Below, piece after piece: positions 13,119 through 25,262 of a stretch of 64,000 bases of DNA (position 1 is the stretch's first letter; every line of letters starts with the position of its first letter). The stretch is from Stereum hirsutum FP-91666 SS1. Lineage: Eukaryota > Basidiomycota > Agaricomycetes > Russulales > Stereaceae. The DNA lies in NCBI RefSeq assembly GCF_000264905.1, contig NW_006763150.1, forward strand, positions 883,128 to 947,127, in the 5' to 3' direction. A program made the position numbers and the translations under genes. The notes beneath the pieces are model-generated. The model made no database searches. It was not told where the DNA came from and saw only the letters and a program-made list of their open reading frames with translations.

Positions 13119-13587
13119 GATGTTCAAGAGAGATGAGGGAAAGGCGGACGAATTTGTGGGTGACGAGGACGAAGGTGAAGGGAGAGAGAGGCAAAAGTGA
13201 GTGTCAGACGTGACTATTCGGAACGTGCTTGTTGTCGTTTGTTGAACGGCTTGGCGTGGCGATCGCACACTCGCGTGCCACACCTTCATTTCCCCCGCAC
13301 TAATTTCTTGCCAATTTCGTCTCAGACTCTCCAACTAAGTACCAAGCTGTGCTCCCCGATTATAGGCACAAGATGACTTCTAGAGGGCAACGAACGCTAC
13401 TGTACATGACCTCTATCGACAAAGTCTGAGAAAATGGCATACTACAATGCAAAGCGCTCGCAGCCAATGGCATAACGAGAGGGTGTTTCGACATGGTATC
13501 CCGAAATATAGATCTAGAGTCTATAAGTATGTGGTAAAGTATAAGCATAATTCGCGAGCTCAATTGAGCTGATGGAAGAAGATCTTG
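13119..13587. other. Intergenic: RHO3 promoter and 3' flank of Zn2Cys6 factor A
   Basis: About 470 bp between two minus-strand genes. An open frame reads into it from RHO3, but no motif supports a longer N terminus. Nothing else seen. Confidence 0.6.
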
Positions 13588-16500
13588 TCACGTCATTCCA
13601 AGCTGGGCCACAAAGTCTTCCCACACACCGTCCATCTGCAACGCCTCCGACGTTTGCGCCATGTCCTGAGGTATAATCCCATCCAATTGGAACGGCGCAG
13701 AGAAAGTGTCCGAGCTGTCTCCGGCATGATAGTCGAATGCGGGGAAGTATGATGGGAACTCTGGCTCGTCGTCGTCGTTGTGACCTTGATTTCGATGGTG
13801 GTGGTGCGGTTGCGTTTGTGAAGTAGACGCAGGCGGCTGCTCTTGTATGCCGAACTGCGTTGATACCTGTGGTTGTCGTTGTATCTGCTGCTGCAGAGTG
13901 TGATATGACGTCAGACCAGCATAGAAGGCAGCGCTAAGGTCTAACAGCGAAGAAGTGTTGTTCGACCCGGCGGCAGGGGAGGTTTGGAAGGATGGCATCG
14001 CAGACGGGATATCACATGAGGAGTGTCCTCCCAGTGCATCGCCCATACTAGGCACAGTATTTGAGTTCATCGGCGGTATACCCATAGCAGTAGGATGAGG
14101 TGCCGGGTCTCCGGTTGCGTCAGGTGAGGAGATGCCAAACGTCCGCAGGTAGTCCACAACTGTTGGGTGCATTTCGTTTTCTTGGAGATGCGGCAGAGGG
14201 ACTACTGGGCTCATCGGCCATGAGGAGTGGTCAGATGGGAACGAATGTACTTTCGGCATGGAATGTGCGTTTCTTGTGGTGAAGGTGGGCGATGTGGTGG
14301 CAGGGGTTGGTTTGACAGCTTGGGTCCTCACGGCAGAGACATTGACAGAAACAAAGCGGTTCTTCCCTCCAAGCGTAAGCAGCTCATCGTCCTCGTCCGT
14401 TGATTCGGCAGAGCTCGAAGAATCATCAGAGATGTGAACAGGGGAGGGGCCTTTCCCGTTTCGAAAGGCATCTAAACTAAGGTGTGCTCGCTTCTGCAGC
14501 TTCGTCATGACACCCTACAGAGGATGAGGCGGCATGAGAACAGGCAAGTAATACATCGATGCGTACGTACTAAGACTTTTTCTGCACGGAAAATGGGAGC
14601 GACTTTGCTGAAGAGGTCGCATGCCGAATCTAGCTGCACCAGGGCTGAAGGAGCTAAACTCAAAGAAGGACACCGAGTGACGATGGATCCCAGGATGATC
14701 TGAGAAGAGTTAGTCGGGTAAGATAAACTTACAGGATAGTATGGTGGATGACGCACTGTGCAGGAAAACATATGCGTCCATAGAAACCATGTCCTTTCCA
14801 TGGGTTCCTTCAGGAGATAGTATAAGTTGCGGATGAGGACAATCAAGGAACCTGCGCTTCGATATGCGGCAATGACAGACGTTCCGTATGGCCCCCCTAG
14901 TGGATCTTTTCCACCGGTGCTCAACGCTCGAGCGAAGAAACTGCGGTGCATATACAACAGATCTATAATTTCCACAAGAGCAATTAGAAACTAGAAAGTA
15001 CATGAGTACGCAAATAATATACACACTCATTTCTCGCATGGCAAGGACGGTATGTTGTTGCATGATGAGCGCCGTCGACTGAGTGTCCCCATACTTTTCT
15101 GATGATCCGTTGGAGCCAACAATTTGCAGCGCGGGAGGGACAGGGCAAGCCCGCAGTTTGCGGTCGCATTGCAGGACTATAGCATAACTCGGTGTTTTGG
15201 CACCAAAGACTTGGTCATGGATGACGGTCATGCCGATTGCACAAAAACGTTGTTTCCAGGCGCTGACTATCAAAGAATAAGGTGCCCATCAAATTATGAT
15301 ACTCTAGACAACAAAGAGACGAGACGCGTGACGAACATGCCAGTTCCACTGGTGGTTGCGGATGAGGAGCTTTGCAGTCTACTTGAGCGATTGTGAAGGC
15401 CGGGGGCCGACCGAACGTAAGGGCTTGCCATGAATCATAAACGAAGAGTTCCCAGAGGAGTTCACGTCGACGCTGAGTTTCCTCCGGGTCGCTGAGGGAA
15501 ATATACGGATCAGTAAGGGACAATCGGCTGTAAAAGATTCTACTCACACGTCTAGGTGGCCGGTATCACGATGAAGCCCAATCTGAAGAGAGAGTTAAAT
15601 AGTATTTCGATGAAGGAGCATTGAATAGATAGTTTACGCTTTGTGCGAGTTTGATAGTCAATCCTGCAGGGAAAAATAGGTCAGTGGCAGGTCTAGACTA
15701 AATGCCGCCTTCAAATCTGAACTAACCCATTATGGCCCATCTCTGGCCCCCATTCGAACCATCCCTCTCCACGAAAAATAGATATACGCTCATCAGGAAC
15801 TGCATCATCCGCACTGTCAGTCACAGCAAGGCTGATGGCACAGTCAAAGACTCGCGTACCAAAGCCTGTACGGAACCGAGTGTTGGCTCGTTGAACACAG
15901 GGCTCTGAAAAAGTGCAGCGCGAGCGAGCATGTTGTACTTCTCCGCTTCGATATTGAACGCCGGTAGTCTTGGGTCCATGAGGCTCCCGTTGGCTAATAT
16001 CATGAACATGATCGCTAGCCGTTGCGAGAGAATAAAAGCAGGTTCGTCGGGGGAGGGAAAGGAGGGGTTCGATCGATAAAGGACCGAAAACACGGTTTCA
16101 TTGAACTCTGTGAATGGTATTGGGTCGTACCTTCAAGAATGCAAAACTAGCGGGTCAATGTGACTGTAAGTTGTGGTGAAGATGTGGACTGACAGCCAAG
16201 CGATACGAGAGTAGTAGAGATTGTAGAGTTCGGTGGCCTTCTCTACTGGTGGGAGATACCAATACAAGTTTCGGAGCCTGTCATTGACGGTTTTCAGATC
16301 CAGCTGAGTGAGTGGCGACAATCGGAATCCACAGCCAAGGTCAATTATCTCTTGAGGTAGAATATTTCGAAGCTCAGCGGTCCGGTCGTCTGGGTCAGGG
16401 TCCAAATTGCCCTCATTCTGTGAGCTCACAGGTGAGATGAGTTCCACTCGAGAGCCAGACGACGTTTACCTGCAGAAAATACTATGGGACTCTGTAAGGA

Positions 16501-17327
16501 GTAATAATTACATTTCAGAAAAGAAAGCATAACGCACCCAAGAGTTTGCGAATGTCCCGTAGTAGTTGGTCTCTCCGGAGTGGGAAATGGAAAGAGTACC
16601 AAATGAATCAACGTCATCGGACGGTGTTTCCTCCTGTTGCGCGACAGCAGCAGCACTGGTTTTCTGTAAAGATATATCACGTTGCAATGGGGGAAGTTTG
16701 ACAAGTAGCAATTCGTCTGACAGGAGTGGATGAGGGTTGGATGAGGTGGCGCTATGTGCGGTCTGCAATCCATCCTCAAGATCCCGCACGCGTCCAGAGA
16801 GTTCGGCGATTTTCTCGTGCTGTAGAGTGATATTTCCGTATATGACTCATTCGTCAGTTCGTCCCAACAAGGATAGAGGCACTCGCCACCTACCAGTTCC
16901 TGCGTTGATGCCAAGACGAAGCTATCGGTGACGAAGTGAGTGAAAGCGTCGACCTGTCAGAGAAGAAACAGTATACCGATTACCCTGGCCTGTAGTGAGG
17001 GAGCCTGGAAATGGAGACGAACATTGGTCAGAGGGTTTGCCAGTGCAGAAACCATGAATAATGAGATAGTACCGTCCGGACAAATGGTGCCGCAACCACG
17101 TTTGACGCAAGAGCCACAGGGTATGTTACGGTCGCACCGAAGCTTCAACCTGATAAAGACGTTGAGCCTGAGCACACCATGAAGTGGTCTAAGGGTGCTG
17201 AACCGCACCGTCTACACTCTGCACAGCTGAGCCTTGTGGCACCGCGTTTACGCTTTTTGGCAGGAGCTCCGGCAGCGTCAAGAGGGGGTTCGCCTGGGCG
17301 TTTAGAAGATGTTGGGAACGCAGACAT
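13588..17327 (-). CDS. Zn2Cys6 fungal transcription factor A
   Basis: Binuclear zinc-cluster DNA-binding regulator. The start at 17327 gives MSAFPTSSKRPGEPP, a Lys/Arg stretch, then the zinc cluster CAECRRLKLRC...CGSCVKRGC...C, split by an intron right after CAECRR (near 17200). A coiled coil follows (RVRDLEDGL, near 16790). The central fungal trans domain spans about 16450-14700 in many small exons, including a GRPPAF motif near 15410 and a YMHRSFFARAL motif near 14940. The last exon (about 14510-13588) is Ser/Pro/Gln-rich with a short His run and an acidic DDELLTLGGK block, and ends LGMT. Target genes cannot be read from sequence. It is clearly related to the plus-strand factor at 28593-32188. 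It is divergent from the PDCD2-like gene, with 611 bp between the starts. Confidence 0.82.
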
Positions 17328-17938
17328 GGGTTTGGACACCGTGCGGACAAGAGACGAAGATGGAAGACTGAACCCGGCCCAGATTATAAAGGGAGAGACA
17401 AACCCCAACCCATGAGCGGCTCGAGCGCTTGAGGCGCGTATATCTGTCCTCCGAACAGACCGGAGGCTGGAGCCCATTTCCCCTCTGGACTTTGCCGGCG
17501 ATCAACTTAGACATGCCACACAATTTGGGCGACGCCACACTCGACTTTGTTTCCACGCTAGCACCACGTGACAGCGGCTGAAAACCCAGAATTCAGAAAT
17601 TTGCCTTCATCCTTTCTTCTGTCTTCTCCACCATCAAGACCTTGTTTCCTCCTACGGTGAGTTATCTGCATTGCTCGACGGACTCGAAACATTCCCTCCT
17701 TTTGTGATGAACCCTTTAGATGACGAGTCTGAACTTGTCCCTGCGAAGTTTCTTCGTGGGGGCATCAATTGACGAGACTTTCTTTTTAATACCATTCATG
17801 CTTTTCTGACATACCCATCTTCCTCTCTCTCTGCTCTCCGCTTGTCAGAGCTTTTGCTAAATCCACATTTGACGCTTTTCATAGATCGCAAGTGTCTCAC
17901 TATCTACAGATCAAGCATTATCATCTTTATAGGCGATC
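17328..17938. promoter_or_regulatory. Divergent promoter region, factor A / PDCD2-like gene
   Basis: 611 bp between two divergently transcribed genes, so it should hold both promoters. Several pyrimidine-rich tracts lie between 17590 and 17880, upstream of the PDCD2-like start. No specific operator was identified. Confidence 0.5.
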
Positions 17939-19790
17939 ATGCCCCCTCGTGTCGAAGACTGGTCGGACTCGGACGACGATGACGCTGTCTCCGAAGTCGA
18001 GACCTCCGTTCTGCTGGGCATACCAGACGGTGCGATGGAGGAAGAAGGCGACGGCGTAGACGCCGCTGTATCTCGGATAGGTGGATTACCTGTACGGTTT
18101 TCAACACCATGTACCCCTGCCCCCCTTCACATTCATAGTCATATCTATACTCATGTCGTTAAAATATATCCTCTTTGTCTACCTTTTTACGCGCGATCGC
18201 GTGCGATACTCTATGGTGCGATATAGGCTCTGCTGCCGACGCCTGAACCTGCGTTCGAATCGAGCTTTTGTGCGAACTGCGTGTGTCCGATGCCGCTGCT
18301 TGTGCAGATGTGGTGCCCGTTCGAGGACAGTCCGTACGATCGTGCGTTATACGTATGGGGGTGTCCGAAAAGAGGCTGTCAGAGACAAGAGGGCAGGTGA
18401 GTGAGTCCTTCCAAATCCCTCTTTCGTTGTCCCGGATTACACATCCAGCAAATTTACCTGGATATTGGACCTAAACTCATTGGACTTGGTTTTGTAAGGA
18501 CAGTGTGCGCGCGTGGAGAGGACTGAGATATAACGCTAAGTATGCCGAGAAACTTCAACGGAAACAAGCTGCCGCTGCTGCCAAAAAGGCAAAACGCGAG
18601 GAATCGCAAAAGGCTGCAAGTGCTACACAGAAAACAACGTCGAACCCGTTCTCGGTGCGTGCAGCTGTTGATGCCTGCTTCTTATTCTCCTGACGAAATG
18701 GCTCATAGATGAACGGCGGCGCAAACTCCACGGCAAACCCGTTTTCGGTGCGTTGATATCCTTTCTACGACTTGTTCTATCGTGTCATTGACCTGATGGG
18801 CCGTTAATCCTGCTAGATGGGTGCGGGATTTGCGTCGAGTACCACAGGATTCGGAGACAACATCTTCGGCGCGGAGGAGGCGGCCACCAAACCCGAAGAT
18901 AGCGCGCATGAAGAGGCCGATGCTGATGTCGAGGCCGAAGAGCCACCACTCAGCGACGATGAGTCCGATTCTGCATCTACCTCGTCCTCGACAGAGTCTT
19001 TGGTCGTCGCCTTGACCTCGACATCGATCTCTGAATCCCCCTGGAAACCTGCGCCTTGGTACCCAGCACAGTATCTGTCGACGGCCCCAGAATACTTGCC
19101 TCCGTCAACATTGAAGAAACATGCGGACGCGAAGAAGCTCGGAGAATCGTTGGAAGACGATGCGGCGGAGGGAGGGAATGCGTGGACTGCAGAGAAGTAT
19201 GAGAATTCGATGGATACAGATCCTGTTTTCGACAGGTTCAACGGGCGGGTGGCGGCAGAGCCGGAGCAATGTGTCAGGTAAGTCAAGAATTGCTTTTAAG
19301 TGTGCTGATTTTTGTTGAGGTGCTGGGGTATTTATTCGGCAGGTATGACCTAGGCGGGACACCACTACTCTTCTCATCCGACAAGACGTTCGAGAAATTA
19401 TTCCCGCTGCCTGGACAGGATCCCAAGGTGACGATTATCGGGAAGGCGGACATGAAGGCAGGGTCGGCGCAGAAAAGGGAGTACGACTCTTCGCGCGTGG
19501 GGGAATGTTCAAAATGCCATTCGAAGCGGGTGTTCGAGTGCCAGCTCATGCCGAACCTGATCAATGTGCTGAAAGAGAAGGAGGGTGGTCAGGCAGAGAA
19601 CGGGCTGACGGACGAGGAGCGGCGGAAATTGGTGGAGAGCGAGCTGAAGGGAGGGTCGAAGGAGGGGCGGGGGATGGAGTGGGGTGCTGTGCTTGTGTTC
19701 TGCTGCGAGTCGGACTGCTGTGTGGAGAGCGAGAAGGGGAGCAAGGACGGGTGGTTTGAAGAGGTTGTGATGGTGCAATGGGACGAGTGA
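17939..19790 (+). CDS. PDCD2/Tsr4-like 40S ribosome assembly chaperone
   Basis: Members of this family (yeast Tsr4, animal PDCD2/PDCD2L) bind nascent ribosomal protein uS5/Rps2 and are needed for 40S subunit assembly. The start at 17939 gives MPPRVEDWSDSDDDD, an acidic N terminus, then TSVLLGIPDG. The second exon (about 18222-18398) carries CANC, CPM, WCPFEDSPYDRALYVWGC and CQRQEG, the Cys-rich N-terminal module. The middle is Ala/Lys-rich and then acidic and Ser-rich. The C-terminal domain (after an intron near 19278-19341) has YDLGGTPLLFS, ECSKCHSKRVFECQLMPNL and a final MEWGAVLVFCCESDC, the PDCD2_C signature. Exons ending in NPFS flank a 39-nt microexon at 18711-18749. No MYND finger was seen, as expected for the Tsr4/PDCD2L branch. 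Confidence 0.85.
18711..18749 (+). other. 39-nt microexon in the PDCD2-like gene
   Basis: After an exon ending AACCCGTTCTCG|GTGCG, a second small exon runs from an ATAG acceptor to another AACCCGTTTTCG|GTGCG donor and encodes 13 residues. Its length is a multiple of three, so inclusion or skipping keeps the frame. Read from splice sites only. Confidence 0.55.
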
Positions 19791-20022
19791 TATGCAGAAT
19801 ATGTACGGCGACTTGTAGAACGAACGAACGTGTGTTTCGGGCAAAGTCGGGGAGCGGGCCGGAATGTTGTCTATCAGGGGCAGCGACGGAGGCAGAACGT
19901 CGGTGACCTCACCGGCACCGTCGACCGCGTCTTTCTCTCCTCCGATCGCAGCATCAGCGCGTTCCCAACAGCGAGCTCCCTCACAATTCCCGTCCGCTCA
20001 CCGTCACAGACGTCGAGCAGCC

Positions 20023-22915
20023 ATGCTTTCCTCCATGCTGGCCGTCTCCCGCCCCGCTTTCTCTGAGAGCGCCCTCTCCGACTCAGGCTCGCTCTCGGGA
20101 TTCGATCCCCCACCGCCCCGTTTCCCCCACACGCGCGCACAGTTGTCGGCCATCGCACGCCAGTACAAGCTGCCAGACAGCTACGACTCCGACGCGGAGG
20201 GCGACGACATTCCACGCGTCTCTGCACCACTCGTTGCTAGGGTCGTCGTCCTGCTCGACCAGGAGCACGAGGACGAAGTGAAATCTCTGCTCAAGGATAC
20301 CTTTGGTCACATAGACGACGAAGCAGTCAGTCTCTGTCTGATTTGACTTAATATCGTCATCGTGCTGATTTTCAGCATTTTAGCTCGAACAACATGTCCT
20401 CGACCTCATGCATAAGCACCGCGACGACGTCGCCGGAGTTCCTTTCCTATTTCTCACCCCAAGTCGGAGACCTATTTCGCGACCCTCTTCCCGCGCTTCC
20501 TCTCACTCTGCCCGTCTTATACAACGCCCGGATACCCCAAACTCTGCCCCTACCTCTCCCCTCATCCATGTCTTCCGCAGACCCCATACGCCTATCACCT
20601 CTCCTCTCAGTACCAACAATGCACCCGGAACCTCCTACATGACCGCACATTCCGATTCGCCCTCGGCTTCCCCTATTCAACAATACATCAGCATGCCTCA
20701 GGCCTATTCCCAATTTGCCAGCAGTCTCCCGTCGTCACCCCTATCGTCACCCCGTCTCAGTCTTAACGCAAAAGCTTCCGAGTTCAGACCTCACCCTCGT
20801 CCCCTCTCGGCCGCGTCCTCAAACCCCGCGTCCTTGTCCCAACTCAGGGGAGACACACCCTCTCCCGATCTGTGGGCGCACCCGACGTTGAGGCCCACCT
20901 CCAATCTCGCCATCGCGGCTCCCTTGGTTCCCGACACAACACTTCTGTCTCGTTCCGGAACCCCAAGCTCACTCCGTGCTTCCATTCGTCCGGGAGAGCA
21001 AGATGACGAAGAAGACCCCTTCGACCCCTTCGCCCACAAGCATCAGCCACATAACTTCCATCCTATAGACGTCCACGGGTATGGTTCCTGGGATGAGCTT
21101 CCAGCGACCTATCCCGTTGATCCGTACGGCCCGTCTGCGCAAATACCGTTAGAGCAAATGTCGCCACCTTCCTTCGGGTCACAGCCATCTCAGGACAGCA
21201 GCGCAAGCATAGATGCCGATGCTAATGAGATGCTTACTGATGGCATGACGCCTTTCGACGTCCTGTCGTCTGTGTTCGGTGCGTCTCTGGCACCCTCCGA
21301 ACTCGAGGAGGCGTTGGCCAACAATGGCTACGACTTTGAACGCTCTATGGCTTGGCTCGTGGACCGTACCGCTCCGCCACAACCGCACGGGGCTCGAGGA
21401 AAGATGCAGAGCATGGGTAACAGAGTCTCGCTTGTTTCTAGGGACGGAGCGTCCGGGTTCGTGCGAGGAGGAAGAGCCGGCTACGATAATGGAAGTGCCA
21501 ACGGTAGGGGTGCCCCGCGATACGTGAATGGTCGACCTGCCCAAGGCGGAAACAGAGTCTGTCGTTATTTCCTCGCTGGAGAGTGCCTGAGGGCAGACTG
21601 CCGGTTCAGGTAGGCTTAATAAAACACGTCTCTTCCAGACACCGTATTAATCGTCATTTCACAGCCACGATCTTGAGCGTGCACTGTGCCGATTCTGGTT
21701 GCGGGGAACATGTGCGAAGCAGGAGAACTGCGAGTTCCTGCATCATCTACCAGAACAAGTCGACGTCAACAGTCTTGCCTCTGCCATGTCCCGCACCGAG
21801 ATCTCGAACCACGAGCCACAGCCGAGCAACAGTCCACCACCAGAAGAGTTCCCATCCCTGGGCTACGCAAATTCAGGTGATCAAATGAACCGTGGTGGCT
21901 ACTACGGTCGTTCGGACAGGACGAACTACGATCCAGGACGAACGAGGTTCGCCGCAGCTGTCAAGAAGCCGGCGCCGACCAATCCCACCCTTGCCTATCA
22001 GCCACGGGACCAGGCGACGTTGGCTGCTCGTAGACAGGCGATGGGCAGCGCTGCTGAACCTCTGCACCACCGCACGGCCATCATCGCACCCAAGCCCTCT
22101 CCGCGCCTCAAGCTCCGTCCACCGACCCTTTTGCCCACGCTTCCCACGGGTGAGACTATCAACGACCTGTACATGAAGTACCGTTCTCGTGCGCTGCAGC
22201 TCGGTGCTGCGAGGAATGCTTGTCTTTCTCGTGCTGCGGACGCGTGGCGCAGAGGTGACGGTGCGGCTGCGAAGAGGTTCAGCAGGGAGGGTCACGACCT
22301 GAATACGAAAATGGCCGGGCAGATGGCTGAAGCCGGGGCTACACTCGTCCGTGAGAGGGCGAGGTTGGCGGAACAGGCTGTCAAGGCCAGAGATGCGAGC
22401 TGGTCGGACGACCCGAGCGATAGGACGAGCAGGGGACAGATTTGCGGTGGGGGTTTGGGCGTCGTACTGGGTGTGGCGAGGGCGGACTCGGTTGGTGATA
22501 GAACGTTGAGTCCGGAGGAGAAGATGGAATGTGTATTGGATCTGCACGGGTTGCATTCCAATGAAGCGACAGAAGTGTTGGAGAACTTTTTACTCGAGGT
22601 GAGGATTCTGGACCTTTCATCTGGAATGGTGTATCGCTAACGCTTCCGTCCAGCTCGAAAGGGAACATTTCTATGGATTAGGTGAGTTCTTTCTTTTCGT
22701 GTTTTCAGATCTTGCAAAGTGCTGACATCCTCCTGCAATGCTACACAGCTTATTTGGTCGTCGGTGAAGAGAAACATACGGGAACTCAGGATGTCGCCCG
22801 TGGAGCGTCACGCGAGCGTCTCGCCGCTGGCGTGCGCGAATGGTTGCACAGGTGGGGATATCCATGGAGCGAGCGTGATGGAGTGATCTGTGTCGACCAC
22901 CTCACACACTTGTGA
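20023..22915 (+). CDS. CUE / CCCH zinc finger / Smr domain protein
   Basis: Likely an RNA-surveillance or ubiquitin-linked RNA-binding protein; CUE plus Smr is the layout of yeast Cue2 and worm NONU-1, no-go-decay endonuclease factors. I chose ATG 20023; an in-frame ATG at 19864 would add 53 low-complexity residues. The N-terminal part joins at about 20321/20382 (DDEA|LEQHVLDLMHKH). A long Ser/Pro-rich region follows, then a CUE-like segment (MTPFDVLSSVFG to SMAWLVDR, 21244-21366). Next are two CCCH fingers (CRYFLAGECLRADCRF, then CRFWLRGTCAKQENCEFLH after an intron at about 21610-21662). The C-terminal Smr domain begins LDLHGLHS at about 22540 and ends at 22915. The usual Smr GxGxHS motif reads GEEKHTG here. 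The last ~30 bp of this gene are repeated at 25500, beyond eIF2-alpha. Confidence 0.82.
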
Positions 22916-23350
22916 GGTGGCATTCCCTTGCTTGGATTCGATGGCGGGCGGTTCCGCTCACCCGGCTATAGACGATAAAAGGGACAATATTTCGCGACAG
23001 GTATCTTTTCCACCCTTCCATATTCGATATTATTGGGGGAGATGGGTTTTGATGTTTTCACTGGATGCTTCTGCGTGTGCATACAAGAGTACGTATGCAT
23101 TGCCGCTGCTTTTGGTTCTGTCGTTTGTGTCGTTGGAAGAGGATGAAGAATTGTGTATATACTCTTTGTAACAGTAGTCGCTGTGGCCACAACCTGCAGC
23201 CACCAGAAAAATGTGCCATAAATACATCCGTATAGTTGCCCCTCTCCATCGCATGCATAGCCCTGTCCCATATGGAGTTGATGATGCGCTGATGCGCAGG
23301 AAGAACCGGTTTGTTGGCAACAGTCGCAGGAGACGAGCGGTGGCGGCGTA
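22883..23350 (+). repeat. Direct repeat block, copy 1
   Basis: Starts in the last codons of the Smr gene (GTGATCTGTGTCGACC...) and runs about 0.45 kb into its 3' flank. A diverged copy in the same orientation lies at 25500-25880, with long identical stretches such as GACGATAAAAGGGACAATATTTCG and the GGAAGAGGATGAAGAATTGTGTATATACTC segment. The remaining 23351-23707 is the 3' flank of eIF2-alpha, with nothing else seen. Confidence 0.85.
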
Positions 23351-23707
23351 GGGTTAGGGCTTGACTGCGCCACAGGCAAGCAGACGGCGTTGACGCGTAG
23401 ACGGTCCATCTGTAGGAACCTATGCCTAGTTGACGGACATGAAGGCGTCGTTATCGTCGTACTCGGAGTTCCCTTGGTAGCTGTCTCAAATTGTCACAGC
23501 TTGAGCTCGAGAAGGACGCTGCTGATTGATCCATGGTCTGCTCCGTTGGGTACACGCACATCTGAAAAGCCTTATCGAAACGGTCGGCGAAGTGTATCAA
23601 ATCGCAAGGGCAGTGGAACCGCATTTTGTTGTACAACATCATCGGACTTCCTTCGTACAACATCCGACACTCGAGCCCGCTCATCTCGACACAGAGTCGG
23701 AAGCTGG

Positions 23708-25262
23708 TTAAACTGCCTCCTCATCGTCCTCGTCTCCCGACACCTCCGCGTTCTCGGCGCTGGCCTTGGCCATGAGCTGTGCGAGGTCTTGTTCTTCCGT
23801 GTCCGAGACGGCCTTTGGCTATATATATCCAATGTGAAACAACGCAAGCGGAAGTGAAGTTGAGTGAGTCCAAGGATGAACAATGAACACTGGCGAGACG
23901 CACCCTCATCTTGATGACAAGCGACCCGCCCTGATCTTCGATTGTAGCTTGGATAGACTCGATCGCGCGTTCGAGCCTCTCCACGGCGCCAAACTAAACG
24001 AACAGATGAACACGCCACGCAACACGGTTTTGAAAGAGAAAAAGGACCGACCTTATCAGTCGCGTTCGTACTCAACACATATAGCGGTGGTGCAACGAGC
24101 TTCGCCTTGATCGGCACCTGCTCCGTCGAGCTCCTCTCTCCCTCCCTCAATGCCTTCTTGATCGCGTCGATCCCGGCGGGCGTGTAGCATGTGAGCTCGA
24201 TGTCAGCTCGGAGTTTGATAGGCTGAGGGGTCAGACGACGGGCGATGGTCTGTGTGAGGAGTTGGTAGGTTGCGGGTGGGAGCGGAGCAGGTAGGTTGGA
24301 GAAGACGGTGTCGGCTTCGCTGATGAATGTACCCGCGATATTCCAGGATAGGCAGGAAATGATGAGCTAGGTGGTGTAAGATAAGATCAAGAGGGACGCA
24401 CGTAAGAGCAACCTTGAACGCATCATACGGATGCGCATACTTCTTGTTCAAAGGCCACGCAATCTGCTCGTACAACTTCTCCAACCTCTCCTCCTCGCTC
24501 GATCCCGCCTCGGCGCCTTCCGCGACCTCTGCTCCCTCCGCCGTCTCTCCTCCTTCAGCTCCAGCGCCATTTGCCCTGGGAGGTGCACCACCCTTAGGGC
24601 CGCGCTTGGACTTTGTTTCTCCGGACTTGGCGGAGGGATCAGAGGGGTCAGCCGCTGCGGGGTCGTAGGACGGGAGTTTGGTGGCGACATGGCGGAGGAT
24701 GGATGCTACCGTTTTAGATTTCATGTAGCGTTCTTCGCATTTGGTGATGTCTTCCGGGGAGACGCGACGTTTTGAGAGATCGATATAGCCTGTGCGAAGC
24801 AAAGGGAAGATCGAGAAGGTTGAAGGAGCGTGAGCGATTGGTCGGAAGAGACGTGCGGGTGGCAGAGGGAATGTAGATGGAAGGGGCAGGATGCGAAACC
24901 TTACCTTTTTCCTTGTCCACACGGAGGACGACGACAACTTCGTTACGTCCGACACGGATGAGTTTTTGTATAGAGCGTATACGACGACGGGAGAGCTCAG
25001 ACAGGAGGATCATTCCCTCGATATTGTCGTACTCCAACTATCCGCCCAGCCGTACCGATCGATTCAAGGATTCCGCGTCGCGCGCATCGATGTATAAACG
25101 AGCGTACCAGCAGACATATATTCTCAATGAGCGACCAGAAGCGACAAATCGAGGCAAAAAAGGACAGACAAGCTTGACATAGGCCCCCATCTCCGCTATC
25201 TGTCGTACTTGGACCATGACGAGCTCGTCCACCTCCGGGTAACGCTGTTCGTAATACCGCAT
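23708..25262 (-). CDS. SUI2: Translation initiation factor eIF2 alpha subunit
   Basis: Alpha subunit of eIF2, which delivers initiator tRNA to the 40S subunit and is the target of stress kinases such as Gcn2. The start at 25262 gives [19 protein letters not shown], and the S1 fold follows ([18 protein letters not shown]). The phosphorylation site is intact: [14 protein letters not shown], with the regulated Ser at about residue 47 (Ser51 in the usual numbering). After [11 protein letters not shown] and [13 protein letters not shown] comes an inserted Ala/Gly/Glu-rich stretch of about 60 residues (about 24670-24490), before [24 protein letters not shown]. The C-terminal domain ([33 protein letters not shown]) and acidic tail follow, with the stop at 23708. 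Introns are short. It is flanked on both sides by copies of the same direct repeat. Confidence 0.93.

Noticed and set aside
18081..18404. Plus-strand frames overlapping the first PDCD2-like intron
   Set aside because: They are out-of-frame readings through the intron and the Cys-rich exon; the spliced model explains the conserved cysteines.
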